Numbered from the stretch's first letter, positions 34,001 through 45,353 are shown. The stretch: 64,000 bases of DNA from Piromyces finnis (GCA_002104945.1 MCFH01000002.1:1889001-1953000), one strand, 5' to 3'. Notes: generated from the letters alone by a model not told the origin. Program-made: numbers and translations.

Positions 34001-35475
34001 AAAGAAGTCAAAACAGAAGTTGGTTCTTGATTTGAGAGAGACGAAGTAGAAAAGTTAACAGAAGACTTCTTAGAAACAGAATTGTTAATATTTTTTGAAG
34101 AACCCGAACAGAGAATAGTACAAGTACGATTAGTTTCGTTTTGAGATTGGATGTTTTGTTTATCGACAAATATAGGGTAAGCGAATGAATCATGCGGAGG
34201 TTCGTAGGAAGGATCCTCCATTGCAGGAAAAGCAGATCTTTCTTCAGGAAATTCAGGGACATTATTGGAGAGTGTTATACAACGATTATAACAGTAACCG
34301 GATACAAATGAAATTTTGTTCTTTGTGAAATCGATAGAAGGATTGTGTTCTTTAAGCCAGTCTATTCCAAGAATACAAGGATAATAAGGTAGATCAGTTA
34401 CATAGAATTGTGTTCGACAGAGATGATCTTTGTAGCGAAGATTCAAAGGAGATGTAATTCCAAAAAGAGATTGTCGACCACCGATACCAACGATATTTGG
34501 GAGGTTACCGTCATCATGATAAGGAATGTTATTATCGTTACAGTAATCTACATCAATTAAATTAAGTTTGGATCCTGAGTCAATAAGAATATCCGTATTT
34601 AGTTCATAAGAAAGTTTAAATTTAGTTGTCATTTTATTATGAGTTTTGTTTTCTTCTTTAGGAGCGGATATAAGTGTGGGAATAGATATTAGTGAAGGAT
34701 TTTCACGATCTTTATTCTTTCTTTTTGGACAATTATTAAGCTTATGACTTGAAGCACCACAATACACACAAAGATTTTCTTTCTTTCTTCTTTCCTTTTC
34801 TTCGTTTGAGATAGGGCCATGGTTATTCCTGTTTGTAATGGACTTTGTTATTTTTGAAAAGTGATGAAAAGATCTTTTCTTTCGGTTTTGGTCATTGTTT
34901 GAACCAGAAGGGAAAAAGGTATGATGTGTAGATAATCTTGAATCGATTCTTGAAGCAATAGTCTGTAATGAAAGAAGATCCCTAGGACCCGGAAACATTT
35001 CCAAAATACGAACGGCAACTTGTTGATTAAGGCCAGCTATAAATGCATCCATTTTGGCTTGTTCATTCCAGTTTGATTCATCAGCATAGCGGTTAAATTC
35101 CAAGATATAGCCTCTAATTCCTCCTAATCGGCGTTGTTTTAAGGTTCTAAGCATTTGATTTGCAACATAGGTAGCATCGTTATAACCATAAAAAGCCTTA
35201 AACCTGTCAACAAAAGCTTGGTAGTTATTAAGACACGGATCATGGTTGTTTATAAGAGTAGCAGCCCAGTTCATAGCGTCCCCATAAAGTCTTGATATTA
35301 TATAGAGAATTTTGGTTGCGTCGTCTTGATACCGTTCAGGATATAGCATAAACACTAGCTCCACCTTAGCTAAGAAACCCTTCAGATATCTGCGATCCCC
35401 TGCAAAACCATCCTTAAGAGTTGCGTTTTCGAAAATATTATTATTATCCATGTGGTTGTTTTCGTTCTCTTCCAT
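31033..35475 (-). CDS. Element F Gag-Pol polyprotein with chromodomain
   Basis: A single intact frame of 1480 residues. Order: Gag capsid, zinc knuckle [14 protein letters not shown] (about 235-250), protease [13 protein letters not shown] (about 300), a Ser-rich linker, RT with [23 protein letters not shown] and YIDDIIIFS (about 707), RNase [11 protein letters not shown], integrase zinc region [10 protein letters not shown] to CEVCC (about 1068-1105), catalytic residues in [18 protein letters not shown] and [12 protein letters not shown]. Then come a GPY/F module and a chromodomain ([36 protein letters not shown]) after a proline run near 1410. Gag and Pol have no frameshift; proteolysis must separate them. 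Confidence 0.94.
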   Translation of the reverse strand: MEENENNHMDNNNIFENATLKDGFAGDRRYLKGFLAKVELVFMLYPERYQDDATKILYIISRLYGDAMNWAATLINNHDPCLNNYQAFVDRFKAFYGYNDATYVANQMLRTLKQRRLGGIRGYILEFNRYADESNWNEQAKMDAFIAGLNQQVAVRILEMFPGPRDLLSLQTIASRIDSRLSTHHTFFPSGSNNDQNRKKRSFHHFSKITKSITNRNNHGPISNEEKERRKKENLCVYCGASSHKLNNCPKRKNKDRENPSLISIPTLISAPKEENKTHNKMTTKFKLSYELNTDILIDSGSKLNLIDVDYCNDNNIPYHDDGNLPNIVGIGGRQSLFGITSPLNLRYKDHLCRTQFYVTDLPYYPCILGIDWLKEHNPSIDFTKNKISFVSGYCYNRCITLSNNVPEFPEERSAFPAMEDPSYEPPHDSFAYPIFVDKQNIQSQNETNRTCTILCSGSSKNINNSVSKKSSVNFSTSSLSNQEPTSVLTSFSDSNIQSNSILKSDSNSKSEPNSSIILPDVLSDFADVFNESNAEKLPPHRPYDCEIKLKENSKLFYGPIYPLTETESIALEEYIKEHLKKGFIRKSKSPAGAPILFVPKKNGQLRMCVDYRQLNSITIRDSYPLPLIQDMLEHLGKGKIFSKLDLRSAYNLVRIKSGDEYKTAFTCKLGHFEYCVMPFGLKNAPAVFQHFINDVLEDVLGKFAFSYIDDIIIFSSDYKSHISHVKTVLKLLRDAGLYAKLEKCEFFVSFIDFLGHRISTDGIHMDPNKVSSILNWPTPSNVKEVQSFLGLANYYRRFIPNFAKIAHPLHKLLKKNVKFVWSKEAQDAFDSLKSLFVSAPVLIFPNRELPFIVETDSSNFAIGAILSQVSPIDNMTHPVAFFSRSLTGPERNYPIYDKELLAIVAALETWRHLLKGSSSTFKIYSDHRNLLYQKKPEKMSQRLVRWALFLSEFNFVIIYRSGSSNGKPDALSRRPDYAINSNSSSDVPFNVLRPENFCAIVTSVSSISDSFLSEYINDDFYNKICEYLDCRKPPIPHPQIDKFSLSNSFLLFTDRIYVPPNCRLSILKLCHDSPSAGHFGIKKTSSLIARDFWWPSISSDVKDYVRSCEVCCRSKTFRHKPYGLLNPLDIAERPWSSISMDFITDLPSSSGFTCILVVVDRLTKMVHLIPFKSIPSAAETATAFIDNIFRLHGLPESIVSDRGSQFTSKFFQSICSSLGIELKLSTPFHHQSNGQTERVNSVIEQYLRCFSNYKGSNWKSFLSLAEFSYNNVVQESSKFSPFFLNYGFHPKYSPVIPDLSKVPRAEEFTRDFKTLINTLKENLKSAMETQKKHADKCRKKAPNFKVGDKVWLDSSLIIHKGNKKFKPRKLGPYKILEKISNVTFKLSLPKSIKIHPVIHVSNLEKYVEDKFGRSQPPPPPITVDNEEEYEVEEILDKRRHYGKIQYLIKWKGYSINEASWEPEENLNCKGLLKKFNRKK

Positions 35476-36357
35476 AGTACTTATGATGTTTTCTTTAATA
35501 AGCTTTAATAAATTTATAAAAATAATAGAATAAAGTATTTAATTATATTTATTAATTGAGTAAATCTTTTTATTAAATAATAATATAAACCAGATTATAT
35601 AGTGTTAAACCATCAAATATATAACCTGTTTTATTCTTTATAATAAGTCCTTCGTAGCTCTTCACGATAACACGTATAAAGTCGATTGTTAATATTAATT
35701 AAATTAATAAAAGAAAGGAACGGTGTAAAAATTTTTTTTTAGTGTCTAACTTATTGTTAGCAATAAAAATTATTACAGGTTTTCTTTCCCTATATCAACC
35801 TTATCCGAACGTAGAAGTATTATGTATAAGAGTTTAACTTCTCACGCTAAAGGAGTTATAAAGAATATTATTTTATATTATTACAATTTTAATAAATTGT
35901 CTTAACAATTAATAATTATAATTAAAAATTAGAAATTGTTTTATTAGAAAACTTAATTTTAAAATGTATTAATTAAGAAATATTATTTTATTAAAGTAAG
36001 GCATTTCCGGCTATTTTCCGGTCTATAATCAAACAGCAAAAGATAGTATACAACTATAAATCTCACGCCAGCTTGCTTATTACAGCGTCTTGTACGTGGT
36101 GTACCTCGGATTCTCCTACTTCCTTATTCAAAGTAGAATAGCTCAGAGCCTGCCAACCCAATTATTGTACAGGTTAAACTCGATCCCGTTAATCTTTTAC
36201 TTTTTATAGTTTGAATTATATACCGCTTCTAAAGCGTACTAATTCTACTACTTTAAGTAAAAATATTTCTTTAAAGAAAAGCTTCAACAATAAAACTTAA
36301 AAGTTTTATCTATAACAATTTCTTAAACACTAAGGTATTAAGCTTTTATATTATAAG
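35476..36357 (-). other. Element F leader
   Basis: About 880 bp without a reading frame, long for this family. A section at about 36000-36200 is notably richer in G and C (for example GTACGTGGTGTACCTCGG and GAATAGCTCAGAGCCTGCC) than the rest of the leader. It may hold packaging or dimer signals; nothing specific is recognised. Confidence 0.5.
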
Positions 36358-36367
36358 GAGATTTTAT
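36358..36367 (-). promoter_or_regulatory. Element F primer-binding site
   Basis: On the minus strand ATAAAATCTC directly follows the LTR and complements GAGATTTTAT at 36537-36546. Confidence 0.65.
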
Positions 36368-36794
36368 TGTAAAGAAATGTGTCTTTAACAATAAAACAAA
36401 TTATAATATTTACTAAATAACTTAGTAATATTAACACTTTAAAATATTCTGTAAATTATTAATTTATAAAAATATCATTAAAAACACATAGAATTTAACT
36501 TAATAAGTTAGTGTTTAATAATATAATTATTTATTAATAAAATCTCGATTCTTTAAAATATTTGGGAAAATTCACTCGTATTTATATTAAAAATTTTTTA
36601 AATTAATTTATAAAATTTTTTCAACTTAAAATTCTTAACCAATCAATAATCTTCATATAAAATAAAATTTAAAAATAAAATAAAATAAAATTATAATTTT
36701 TTTAAAATAGTATCTATGAGGTCTCGAACTAGTGTCATTCAGACTCAAAGTCTTAGCTACTAACCACTAAGACAATTTAGTTATTTCTAGTATT
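36368..36794 (-). repeat. Element F 5' LTR, last two bases displaced by family M
   Basis: Matches 22740-23173 up to AGTATT, then the M LTR starts where CA is expected. Confidence 0.88.
36537..36586 (-). promoter_or_regulatory. Element F promoter and self-primer
   Basis: TATAAATA (36579-36586), then 40 bp on GAGATTTTAT (36537-36546), complementary to the primer site over 10 bases. Confidence 0.65.
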
Positions 36795-36848
36795 TGTAAG
36801 AAATATTTGTGGCCATAAGTTTGCCCACAAATATTTCAATTGAAACCA
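36795..36848 (+). repeat. Family M LTR, first 54 bp
   Basis: Starts TGTAAGAAATATTTGTGG inside the F LTR. Contains an inverted pair TTTGTGGGC/GCCCACAAA-like around 36808-36832. It breaks off at GAAACCA, where the H-type LTR begins. The rest of this LTR lies inverted at 38306-38751. Confidence 0.65.
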
Positions 36849-37990
36849 TGTCACGAATACTAGTGAAATTACAATTTCAAGATCACTTGGAATTGTGAAA
36901 TCACTTATGAAAATTCAAAATCAACAAATAGTTTATTTTCAAATAAATTATAAAATTTTATTAAGAAATATTTAAAAATTTAGGAAAGGTTAAAATATGA
37001 CCTTAACCCTTAATAATTTTTATAATAAATAACTTTAACCCTTATCGTTAAAATGGAATAAGAAAAAACACGCGTATCTCCTCAACGAATGACGATTTTT
37101 GAATAAAAATATTTTGGTTATAATTACGTTCGTTAGAAAGCCACGCTCGAGACAAACAACATATCTTAAAATCAGGTCAATATCTCTGCTGGTTCACGAG
37201 ATATTCCAATTTAAAGATATTTTGTTAGCAATGATTAATTGTTTATTCAGAGAATGATCACCCCTGATATATCAAACATAAATCATTCACTCAAAGTATA
37301 AAAAATTATTGTTTAATTAAATTAAAATTATTTTCCGGAACTAATTAACTTTATTTTATAATAATTATTTCAATAACATAATTTATAATCTTTGAACTAG
37401 AGGATTATAATTATTAATATTATATTCAATGAATTATATTATAATTAAGAAATAATTAATATTATGAATATTATAAACAATAGTTATTTTTTAATAATTA
37501 GGAATAAGTCTTAAGTTTAGTTTAAGTATTATAAAATATATTATGAATATAATCATGTATTGAAAAGTTATTTTATTATTAAATGTAAAATTACAAATAG
37601 TATAAATAGTTTAGAATAGTTTATGAAATTAAAATCTTTGTAAAGATTATTAACCAAAAATTATTAACCAAAAATTATTAACCATAAATTATTAAATTAT
37701 TAACTATAAATTATTAACTAAAGATTATTAACTAGAAATTATTAACTATTAATAATAATTAATACTTAATGAGTATTACCACTAAATAATCTTATTATTA
37801 TATTTTAGCAATATATTATTAAATAAAATAAAAGAAATTATTTTAACCATAATATATAATTTAATTATTCATTTATAAATCAATTAAGATTATTTTAATA
37901 AAACATTTTTTTTTCTAACCTAGTTATCTTTAACCTTTTATTTAATTTAATATTTTAATATTAAATTATAAGTTTAGTAAAACTTTTACA
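36849..37990 (+). repeat. H-type LTR copy 1 (recombinant)
   Basis: 1142 bp, TGTCACGAAT to CTTTTACA. Up to about 37650 it matches the LTR at 38752-39785 (inverted) almost exactly. Beyond that it differs and carries a minisatellite. The left flank is AACCA, the right ACCTG, so it has no own target duplication. Confidence 0.85.
37646..37750 (+). repeat. Minisatellite next to the H self-primer
   Basis: About nine imperfect 11-14 bp units of ATTATTAACCAAA type start directly behind GTAAAGATTAT. The other H copies (38752, 45406, 61870) lack it. Confidence 0.75.
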
Positions 37991-38295
37991 ACCTGTATTT
38001 TTCATTTCTAACTCTAAAATAAATTCTTTCAACAAATTAAAGAATTTATTATATAAAATATGATTATAGTGAATTTTAAATTTTAAAATAATGAACTTTT
38101 TATTACTAAACTATTAAAAAATAATTATTTTTAATAATAAATTTACTTCTTTTAAATATAATATTTGAATATTATATAAAATATTGTAAATGATTATTAT
38201 TAAACAATAATTTAAATAAAATAAAATATGTTTTTTAAGAACTTTAATAAAACTAACCTAATTAAAACTAAGCTAACGTAAGAACTAACTATAAA
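37991..38295 (-). other. Family M leader fragment
   Basis: About 300 bp of AT-rich sequence downstream (minus strand) of the M primer site; no gag follows before the H LTR. Confidence 0.45.
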
Positions 38296-38305
38296 GCGTT
38301 AGTAT
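38296..38305 (-). promoter_or_regulatory. Family M primer-binding site
   Basis: On the minus strand ATACTAACGC follows the LTR end TTTTACA directly. It is the complement of GCGTTAGTAT inside the LTR (38579-38588). Confidence 0.6.
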
Positions 38306-38751
38306 TGTAAAAGGTTTTTTATAATATTAGTTAATAAGTTGCTAATTAGTTAATTAAGTTAGTTATTACCTCTCTATACGAGTTAATAACTAAATAAAGT
38401 TTTATAAAAAATAATAAAAGAAAGAAAATAAATATTATAACACTAAAATAAATATAAACACTTATATAAATATTTTATGAAATAACTTTTACTTAAATAA
38501 TTATATTTTAATTATATCTTTTATTTATTTATTATAATTATCTACATTAATTATTATTATAGCTATTAATTTACTTTAATACTAACGCTAAAGTATTTAA
38601 CGTTAGTTTTGACTATACTATTTAACTATATGAGTTTATTTTCTTTACCACTTGATTGGGTAAAGCAAATAAACTTCCTATTTAATTAATAACCATTAAT
38701 ATATGGTTATACATATATTTGGCCAATAAATGATGACCAGAATATATGGTT
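38306..38751 (-). repeat. Family M LTR, remaining part
   Basis: Ends TTTTACA on the minus strand at 38306 and begins with AACCATATATTC at 38751. Together with 36795-36848 it makes an LTR of about 495 bp. Contains the self-primer at 38579-38588, a TATA-like word about 42 bp upstream, and the stem CTTTACC/GGTAAAG near 38652-38675. Confidence 0.65.
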
Positions 38752-39785
38752 TGTAAAAGTTTTACTAAACTTATAATTTAATATTAAAATATCAAATTAA
38801 ATAAAAGGTTAAAAGATAACTAGGTTAGAAAAAAAATGTTTTATTAAAATAATCTTAATTGATTTATAAATGAATAATTAAATTATGTATTATAGTTAAA
38901 ATAATTCCTTTTTATTTTATTTAAAGAATATATATAATAATAAGATTATTTAATAGTAATACTTATTAAGTATTAATAAGATAATAATCTTTACAAAGAT
39001 TTTAATTTCATAAACTATTCTAAACTATTTATACTATTTGTAATTTTACATTTAATAATAAAATAACTTTTCAATACATGATTATATTCATAATATATTT
39101 TATAATACTTAAACTAAACTTAAGACTTATTCCTAATTATTAAAAAATAACTATTGTTTATAATATTCATAATATTAATTATTTCTTAATTATAATATAA
39201 TTCATTGAATATAATATTAATAATTATAATCCTCTAGTTCAAAGATTATAAATTATGTTATTGAAATAATTATTATAAAATAAAGTTAATTAGTTCCGGA
39301 AAATAATTTTAATTTAATTAAACAATAATTTTTTATACTTTGAGTGAATGATTTATGTTTGATATATCAGGGGTGATCATTCTCTGAATAAACAATTAAT
39401 CATTGCTAACAAAATATCTTTAAATTGGAATATCTCGTGAACCAGCAGAGATATTGACCTGATTTTAAGATATGTTGTTTGTCTCGAGCGTGGCTTTCTA
39501 ACGAACGTAATTATAACCAAAATATTTTTATTCAAAAATCGTCATTCGTTGAGGAGATACGCGTGTTTTTTCTTATTCCATTTTAACGATAAGGGTTAAA
39601 GTTATTTATTATAAAAATTATTAAGGGTTAAGGTCATATTTTAACCTTTCCTAAATTTTTAAATATTTCTTAATAAAATTTTATAATTTATTTGAAAATA
39701 AACTATTTGTTGATTTTGAATTTTCATAAGTGATTTCACAATTCCAAGTGATCTTGAAATTGTAATTTCACTAGTATTCGTGACA
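38752..39785 (-). repeat. Element I 3' LTR (H-type copy 2)
   Basis: 1034 bp. On the minus strand TGTCACGAATAC to CTTTTACA, followed by AACCA. Adjacent to the element I polypurine tract GGCGGAGCGA. Confidence 0.88.
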
Positions 39786-40706
39786 TCGCTCCGCCAAAAA
39801 AAATCGAATACCAGGCGATTGAAATAATATAAAATAAAATTGTATAATAAAGTATAATTGAAATAAATTGAAGTAGTATATATTAAATATAAACCAATAT
39901 ATAGTTGTATGTGTAACATGAAATAAAATGGTAACTAAATAAAGAATATATTTAATATAATATGTTGAATATATTGCAATATATGAAATAAAATTAAAAA
40001 ACATTTTCTTGTGTAACATACAGTCAAATTCATAAAATTTTTGAAAGAAATGTTGAAATTTAAATTGATCATTGAGTGAAAAAATTGAAATTCGTACGAA
40101 AAATTAAAATTTGAATAAGAAATATTATTCCTAGGATATTGAAACACTTTTTATTTTTGAAAAATGTTAACATTTGTTAAAATAATTGAAATTTCAAAAA
40201 TTGATCAAATAAACTTTAATTAATATGATTTGAAAAAAAAATTTTTGAAATTTTTGAAAAATTTTTAATAATAAAAAATTTTTTCATTAAATACAAAAAA
40301 AATTTTGAACTAAACTTTTTGAAAAAATGTCACTGAAAAATATTGATTTTAATGATCGATCGAGATAGTGACAATATTGAAATTGATACTATTGAATAGA
40401 GAATAAAATAAGCATTAACAACATATAAATATTTGTAATTGTACTGCTAAAATAAATTGAAAATTATTCTCTTTAAATATTTAATTTTCATTATAAAAAT
40501 TTTGTGTTTTAAATTAAATAAATTGATAAAATTGTTGGAAAATTATTGAATTGAAATTTAACATTCATAGAAAAAATTTTTGAAATTTTGTGTTGAAATG
40601 TATTAGATGAGTAATACAAATTATAATAAAACATAATGTTAGTGAAAGATATTAATAAATTTTTTTAAAAAATAAAATTGTTGAAATGCAATTTAAAGAA
40701 TTAGAT
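39786..40706 (-). other. Element I 3' untranslated region
   Basis: About 920 bp from the Pol stop to the LTR, without a credible gene. Close to the LTR it has TCGCCTGGTATTCGAT followed by a T run and GGCGGAGCGA, the local version of the box and purine tract of E, F and G. Confidence 0.6.
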
Positions 40707-43700
40707 TTAGTGTTTTCTAATACTTTTATTGAATTGAATTAATAATTCTTGATATCTTGGGTCACTTTCTATTACTGTAGCAGGAACCCAGTGCCAACTT
40801 AGGCGGTGTTTATAACGAATTTTATATTCGTAGCGTTTTTCTTTATAATTTGTCCTAAAGTCACCAATTTCTAAAATTTCTGCATTAGTTTCTTTATATT
40901 TAAATCTATTTTTAAATTTATCTGGCGTAGATACATAAGGTTCAAGTTCCGATATGTGAAATACAGGGTGGTGTTTTGGAAAAGGTGATTTTGAAATATC
41001 TATTTTATAATTACCATTGTTTAAAACTTCTAAAACCTTGTAAGGACCATACTTACGAGGCGCTAGTTTGGCATTTTCAGTAGTAGCAAAAGCAGGAGGT
41101 GCATGAATCCAAACTTTTTGTCCTTCATTCAATTCAGGAGCAATAATTCTTTTCTTATCGGCAGCTCTTTTGTATAAATCTTGAGATCTAAGCAAAACAT
41201 CTTTAACTAAAAGGAAATTTTTACTAACATCTTTAATGTATTTAAAGTTTGAATCAGAACCTTGAAACAAAAAGACATCATCCATAGGTGGGTGGAATCC
41301 ATAATTAATGAAAAATGGAGTTTGTTTTGTAGATTCATGAACAGTATTATTATAAACAAATTCAGCTAGATGTAACCATTCAATCCAGTCATCGTGGAAA
41401 AATGTTCTTGAATAGCAACGTAAATATTGTTCAATGAAAGAGTTACAACGTTCTACTTGACCAACGGTCTCATGGTGATCTGTGGTAGCTATTTTTGGCT
41501 TAACACGCAATTTTTCCATAATTTCTATCCATAAAGCACTAGTAAATTGTGTTCCTCTGTCCGTATAAATATCTGTAGGTAGTCCATGGAGTTTAAAAAT
41601 ATTTTTTAGGAAAGCTTTGGCAGTTTCTTCAGCTGTAGGTATTTCTTTGAACGGAATAAGGTGAATCATTTTTGAAAAGCGATCTACAACAACCATTATA
41701 ACGGAAAACTTTTTTGATTCAGGGAGACCACAAAGAAAATCGATTTCAATAGATTTCCAAGGGCGATCAGGAATTTCTAAAGGTCTTAAAAGATCATATC
41801 TTTTATGTCTATTAACTTTATTTCTGGAACATTGTTCGCAAGAATTGACAAAATTTACGATATCTTGATGCATTTTGGGCCACCAAAAATTACGGTTAAT
41901 TAGTTCTTCAGTTCTTCGAATACCTAAATGTCCAGCAGTAGCGTTATCATGGTACCTGGTTAAAATATCTACATGAAGTTTTTCTGGTACATAAATTAAA
42001 TTATTATATAAAATTAAATTATTTTTTATTTTAAATTTTTCCATTTTTCTGAAAGGTCTGTAAAAGTAACCTTGATTAGCATTATTAGGACTAAAGTAAA
42101 GATAAATATTATTCGCATTTTCATCATCCTTATAATTTTCTATTATTTGATCAATGAGAGAACCAACAATACCAACAAAACATGGAGTATCGGGAACGTT
42201 TTTATAATCTAATATATGTTCTGGTTTAGGTTCAACATTATTTTTCTCGTAATCAGGTCTTCTTGATAAACTATCAGGTTTACCATTTTTTCTTCCTTGG
42301 CGGTATATTAATTGAAAATTATATTCTTGGAAAAATAAATGCCAACGATGTTGACGTTGGTTTCCGACTTTACCACCTAAGGTGTATAGAAGGTTTTTAT
42401 GGTCAGTAAAAACGGTTACTTGGTATTTAGCACCTAGTAATAAATGTCTCCAGGTAGAAAATGCACATTTTATAGCTAAAAGTTCCTTTTCAGTAATTGA
42501 ATAATTTAATTCAGCATTGTTTAAACATCTTGAATAATATGCTACAGGATGTAATTTGTTATCTTCATCCTTTTGAGAAAGTATACAACCAATGGCAAAA
42601 TTACTAGCATCGCATTCGACAATAAATGGTTTGGTTGGATCTGGATGTAATAAAATAGGTGAAGAGATTAGTCTCTTTTTTAATTCTAAAAATGAGTTAT
42701 TACATTTATCATTCCAATTAAAACTAGTATTTTTCTTTGTTAAATTGTGAAGCGGTTTAGCAATAGTAGCAAAATCTTTTATAAATCTTCTATAATAGTT
42801 GCATAATCCAACAAAGCGTTGAACATCTTTTACACAATTAGGTGTAGGCCACTCTTGGACAGATTTAATTTTCTTTGGATCAGTAGATATACCATTGCCT
42901 GATATAACGTGTCCTAAAAATTCAACTTCTGGCTTGTGAAATTCACATTTCTTTAATTTAGCAAATAAATTATTTTTGAGCAGTGTTTGGAGAACAGTAC
43001 GAACATGTTGTATATGTTCATCTAATGTTTCCGAGTAAATCAGAATATCATCTAAATATAAAATAACAAATTTTTCTAAATAAGGGCGTAATACTGAATT
43101 AATAAATGATTGAAATGTAGCAGGGGCATTTCTTAGACCAAAAGGCATTACTAAATATTCATAGTGACCATATTTAGTTCTAAAAGCTGTCTTATATTCG
43201 TCTCCTTCACGAATACGCACTAAATTGTAAGCAGAACGAAGATCTAATTTTGAAAAAAATTTAGCACCTTTCACTCTTTCGATAATATCAGTAATTAGAG
43301 GAAGTGGGTAAGAATTGCGAATTGTAACTGCATTTAATTTTTTGTAATCAATACAAAGACGTAACGATCCATCCTTCTTTTTCTGAAATAAAACAGGATA
43401 ACCAGCTGGAGATTCAGATGGTCTAATGAATCCTTTCTTGAGATTTTCATCTATGTATTCTTTAAGAACTTGGGATTCATCTTCAGATAGAGGATATATA
43501 GGACCATAATGTAAAGAAGCATCTTTTTGTAAAACGATTTTACAATCCGTTAGCCTATGTGGTGGTAGTTTATCAGCCTTAACCTTGCTGAAAACTTCCG
43601 CTAAATCACGATATGGTTCTGGTACTTCTTCTAATTTGAAGTCTTCTTCATTATCATCTTCATCATCAGTATTATAATCTTTTTCACTATTAGCTAAAAA

Positions 43701-44402
43701 TGAGTGAATAAAGTAATTATAGCTGAAATTTTGATATTTTGGTTTAGAGTAATTTTTCAAATTATTAAAAGATGTATTGGAAGTTAATTTATTATGATTA
43801 ATGGTTTTAATTTTTAAATTTTTGGATTTATTCAATCGGTTTTTATTAATTTTATATATAATTTTATTAGAATTTAATTTTTTAAAATTGTTAAAATTTA
43901 AACTTGAATATACAAAATTTTTATTATAATTAAAATGTAGTTGATATTTGTGTAAAAATTTATTGCCTAATAACAAATCTGTTGGAAGATTTTTAATAAT
44001 TAGAAATTTTTCTTTAAAAGTAATTAAAAATTTTGAATGATTAATATAGATAGTAGTCTTAAAATATAAGAAGGTGTATGTATCAATAAATATTGAACCA
44101 CTAATTCCATTTATTTCAATTGAGTGTAATAATTTGTGTGGTTTTAGTTTTAATTTATTGACCAAGTTGATTGAAATAAAGTTGCAATATGAGCCACTAT
44201 CTAAAATTAAATTGTATTGATTTTTATTAATTGAATTTTTTAAATCATAAAGTTTGTTTAATTTAATTGGGATAAAAAATTTTAAGTTGAAAAATGTTGT
44301 AGGCAATTTTTTATTTATTTTAGAGTCATATGTAGGAAAGTTGTAATGTATTATTTTTGTATTATGAACTCTCTTAGACTCTCTTGAGAGTTCATTTCTT
44401 AG
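40707..44402 (-). CDS. pol: Element I Pol (protease, RT, RNase H, integrase)
   Basis: Open in the -1 frame from the slippery site at 44402; the first ATG is at 44306. Positions from that ATG: protease LILDSGSYCNFI near 35; RT with LCIDYKKLN, VMPFGLRNAPATFQ and YLDDILIYS near 415; RNase H ECDASNFAIG; integrase zinc region HDNATAGHLG to CEQC (about 783-820); catalytic residues in EIDFLCGLP (855), TDRGTQFTS (915) and GQVERCNSFIEQ (950). A GPY/F module follows near 1088, then a divergent chromodomain-like end (YEYKIRYKHRLSWHWVPATV). It is a close relative of element G Pol and is intact. Confidence 0.92.
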   Translation of the reverse strand, partial: LRNELSRESKRVHNTKIIHYNFPTYDSKINKKLPTTFFNLKFFIPIKLNKLYDLKNSINKNQYNLILDSGSYCNFISINLVNKLKLKPHKLLHSIEINGISGSIFIDTYTFLYFKTTIYINHSKFLITFKEKFLIIKNLPTDLLLGNKFLHKYQLHFNYNKNFVYSSLNFNNFKKLNSNKIIYKINKNRLNKSKNLKIKTINHNKLTSNTSFNNLKNYSKPKYQNFSYNYFIHSFLANSEKDYNTDDEDDNEEDFKLEEVPEPYRDLAEVFSKVKADKLPPHRLTDCKIVLQKDASLHYGPIYPLSEDESQVLKEYIDENLKKGFIRPSESPAGYPVLFQKKKDGSLRLCIDYKKLNAVTIRNSYPLPLITDIIERVKGAKFFSKLDLRSAYNLVRIREGDEYKTAFRTKYGHYEYLVMPFGLRNAPATFQSFINSVLRPYLEKFVILYLDDILIYSETLDEHIQHVRTVLQTLLKNNLFAKLKKCEFHKPEVEFLGHVISGNGISTDPKKIKSVQEWPTPNCVKDVQRFVGLCNYYRRFIKDFATIAKPLHNLTKKNTSFNWNDKCNNSFLELKKRLISSPILLHPDPTKPFIVECDASNFAIGCILSQKDEDNKLHPVAYYSRCLNNAELNYSITEKELLAIKCAFSTWRHLLLGAKYQVTVFTDHKNLLYTLGGKVGNQRQHRWHLFFQEYNFQLIYRQGRKNGKPDSLSRRPDYEKNNVEPKPEHILDYKNVPDTPCFVGIVGSLIDQIIENYKDDENANNIYLYFSPNNANQGYFYRPFRKMEKFKIKNNLILYNNLIYVPEKLHVDILTRYHDNATAGHLGIRRTEELINRNFWWPKMHQDIVNFVNSCEQCSRNKVNRHKRYDLLRPLEIPDRPWKSIEIDFLCGLPESKKFSVIMVVVDRFSKMIHLIPFKEIPTAEETAKAFLKNIFKLHGLPTDIYTDRGTQFTSALWIEIMEKLRVKPKIATTDHHETVGQVERCNSFIEQYLRCYSRTFFHDDWIEWLHLAEFVYNNTVHESTKQTPFFINYGFHPPMDDVFLFQGSDSNFKYIKDVSKNFLLVKDVLLRSQDLYKRAADKKRIIAPELNEGQKVWIHAPPAFATTENAKLAPRKYGPYKVLEVLNNGNYKIDISKSPFPKHHPVFHISELEPYVSTPDKFKNRFKYKETNAEILEIGDFRTNYKEKRYEYKIRYKHRLSWHWVPATVIESDPRYQELLIQFNKSIRKH

Positions 44403-44408
44403 TTTTTT
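44364..44408 (-). promoter_or_regulatory. Element I Gag-Pol -1 frameshift site
   Basis: Heptamer A-AAA-AAC (44402-44408), stop TAA (44399-44401). After a 6-nt spacer follows a perfect 10-bp stem, ATGAACTCTC (44386-44395) with GAGAGTTCAT (44364-44373). Pol is in the -1 frame. Confidence 0.82.
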
Positions 44409-45307
44409 GAGTTCATTTTTTGAACTTTATTGACATAATTATTATTATTGTTTGAATTTTGATAATGGGTTTTATTCTTATTGAATTTCCTATTGTTTCT
44501 CTTATTGTAATGTTGATTTTTATTATTATTATTATTGATATTTAATTTATTATTAGTAGCAAGAGAATTTTCAAAAATTATACACTTTGTAACCATTTCA
44601 CTTAAAGTGTTAGGTAAAATATCAGCTTTCTTAATTTCATTCTTATATTTTGGATGTAAACCATTTAAAAATATTAGTGAAAGACTAATGTCATCTATCT
44701 CTAAACAACGACTTAAATCTCTAAATTTGTTAATATAATCGTTCACTTTTCCATAAGCTTGTCTTAATTCTATTAATTGAATCATGGCTAATTTGGTACT
44801 GGTAACATTTGAAAAAGCTTTGTTTAATTCACTTAATAGTTCGTTCATAGTCATAGGAGTAATACCATCTTTATATTTAATATGATACCAAGTTCTGGCA
44901 GAATCACGTAATCTAACAACAACAAAGTTAATTTTTACTTCTTCAGATAGTTGATTGTTAGGTGGAGTTTTAAAGGTAGCTTGGCAGAGTTCGCAGAATA
45001 ACTCAGTCTGAGTAGTATCACCAGTAAAGAATCCTGGATCTGGTACTTGTTTGATAGGATAGGTTCTATTACGCATTATAACATCATGATCTTCATCATA
45101 ATCGGTAGAAGATTCCTCGGTTTCAGTATAATTAGCACGACTCTTAAGTTCCTTTAACATAGCATCCATACGTTCTAACAAGGAGGTGGTATTTTTATCC
45201 AATTGTTGAGTGATATACTTGTCTAATTCACCACAAAGATTTTTCTTAAATTCTTCTAAATCTTGAGGCTTTAGGAATTGTTGAACTGGTTTAGGTGTTG
45301 GTTGAGT

Positions 45308-45310
<3 letters not shown>
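44399..45310 (-). CDS. gag: Element I Gag
   Basis: 303 residues from the ATG at 45310. Capsid region with VPDPGFFTGDTTQTELFCEL, VRLRDSARTWYHIKYKD and VNDYINKFRDLS, parallel to element G Gag. The C-terminal 50 residues are Asn/Lys-rich with no zinc knuckle. It ends Ser-Lys-Asn on the slippery heptamer. The ATG is directly preceded by a run of about 35 A on the element strand. Confidence 0.9.

Positions 45311-45353
<43 letters not shown>

Larger units (their letters stand above)
22740..36794 (-). mobile_element. Element F, intact chromodomain Ty3/Gypsy element carrying element G
   Basis: LTRs 22740-23173 and 36368-36794 (the latter lacks its last two bases because family M entered there). It contains primer site, a long leader, an uninterrupted Gag-Pol frame, a 3' region with element G, and a polypurine tract. 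The left target flank is CTCCG; the right one is lost. Confidence 0.88.
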
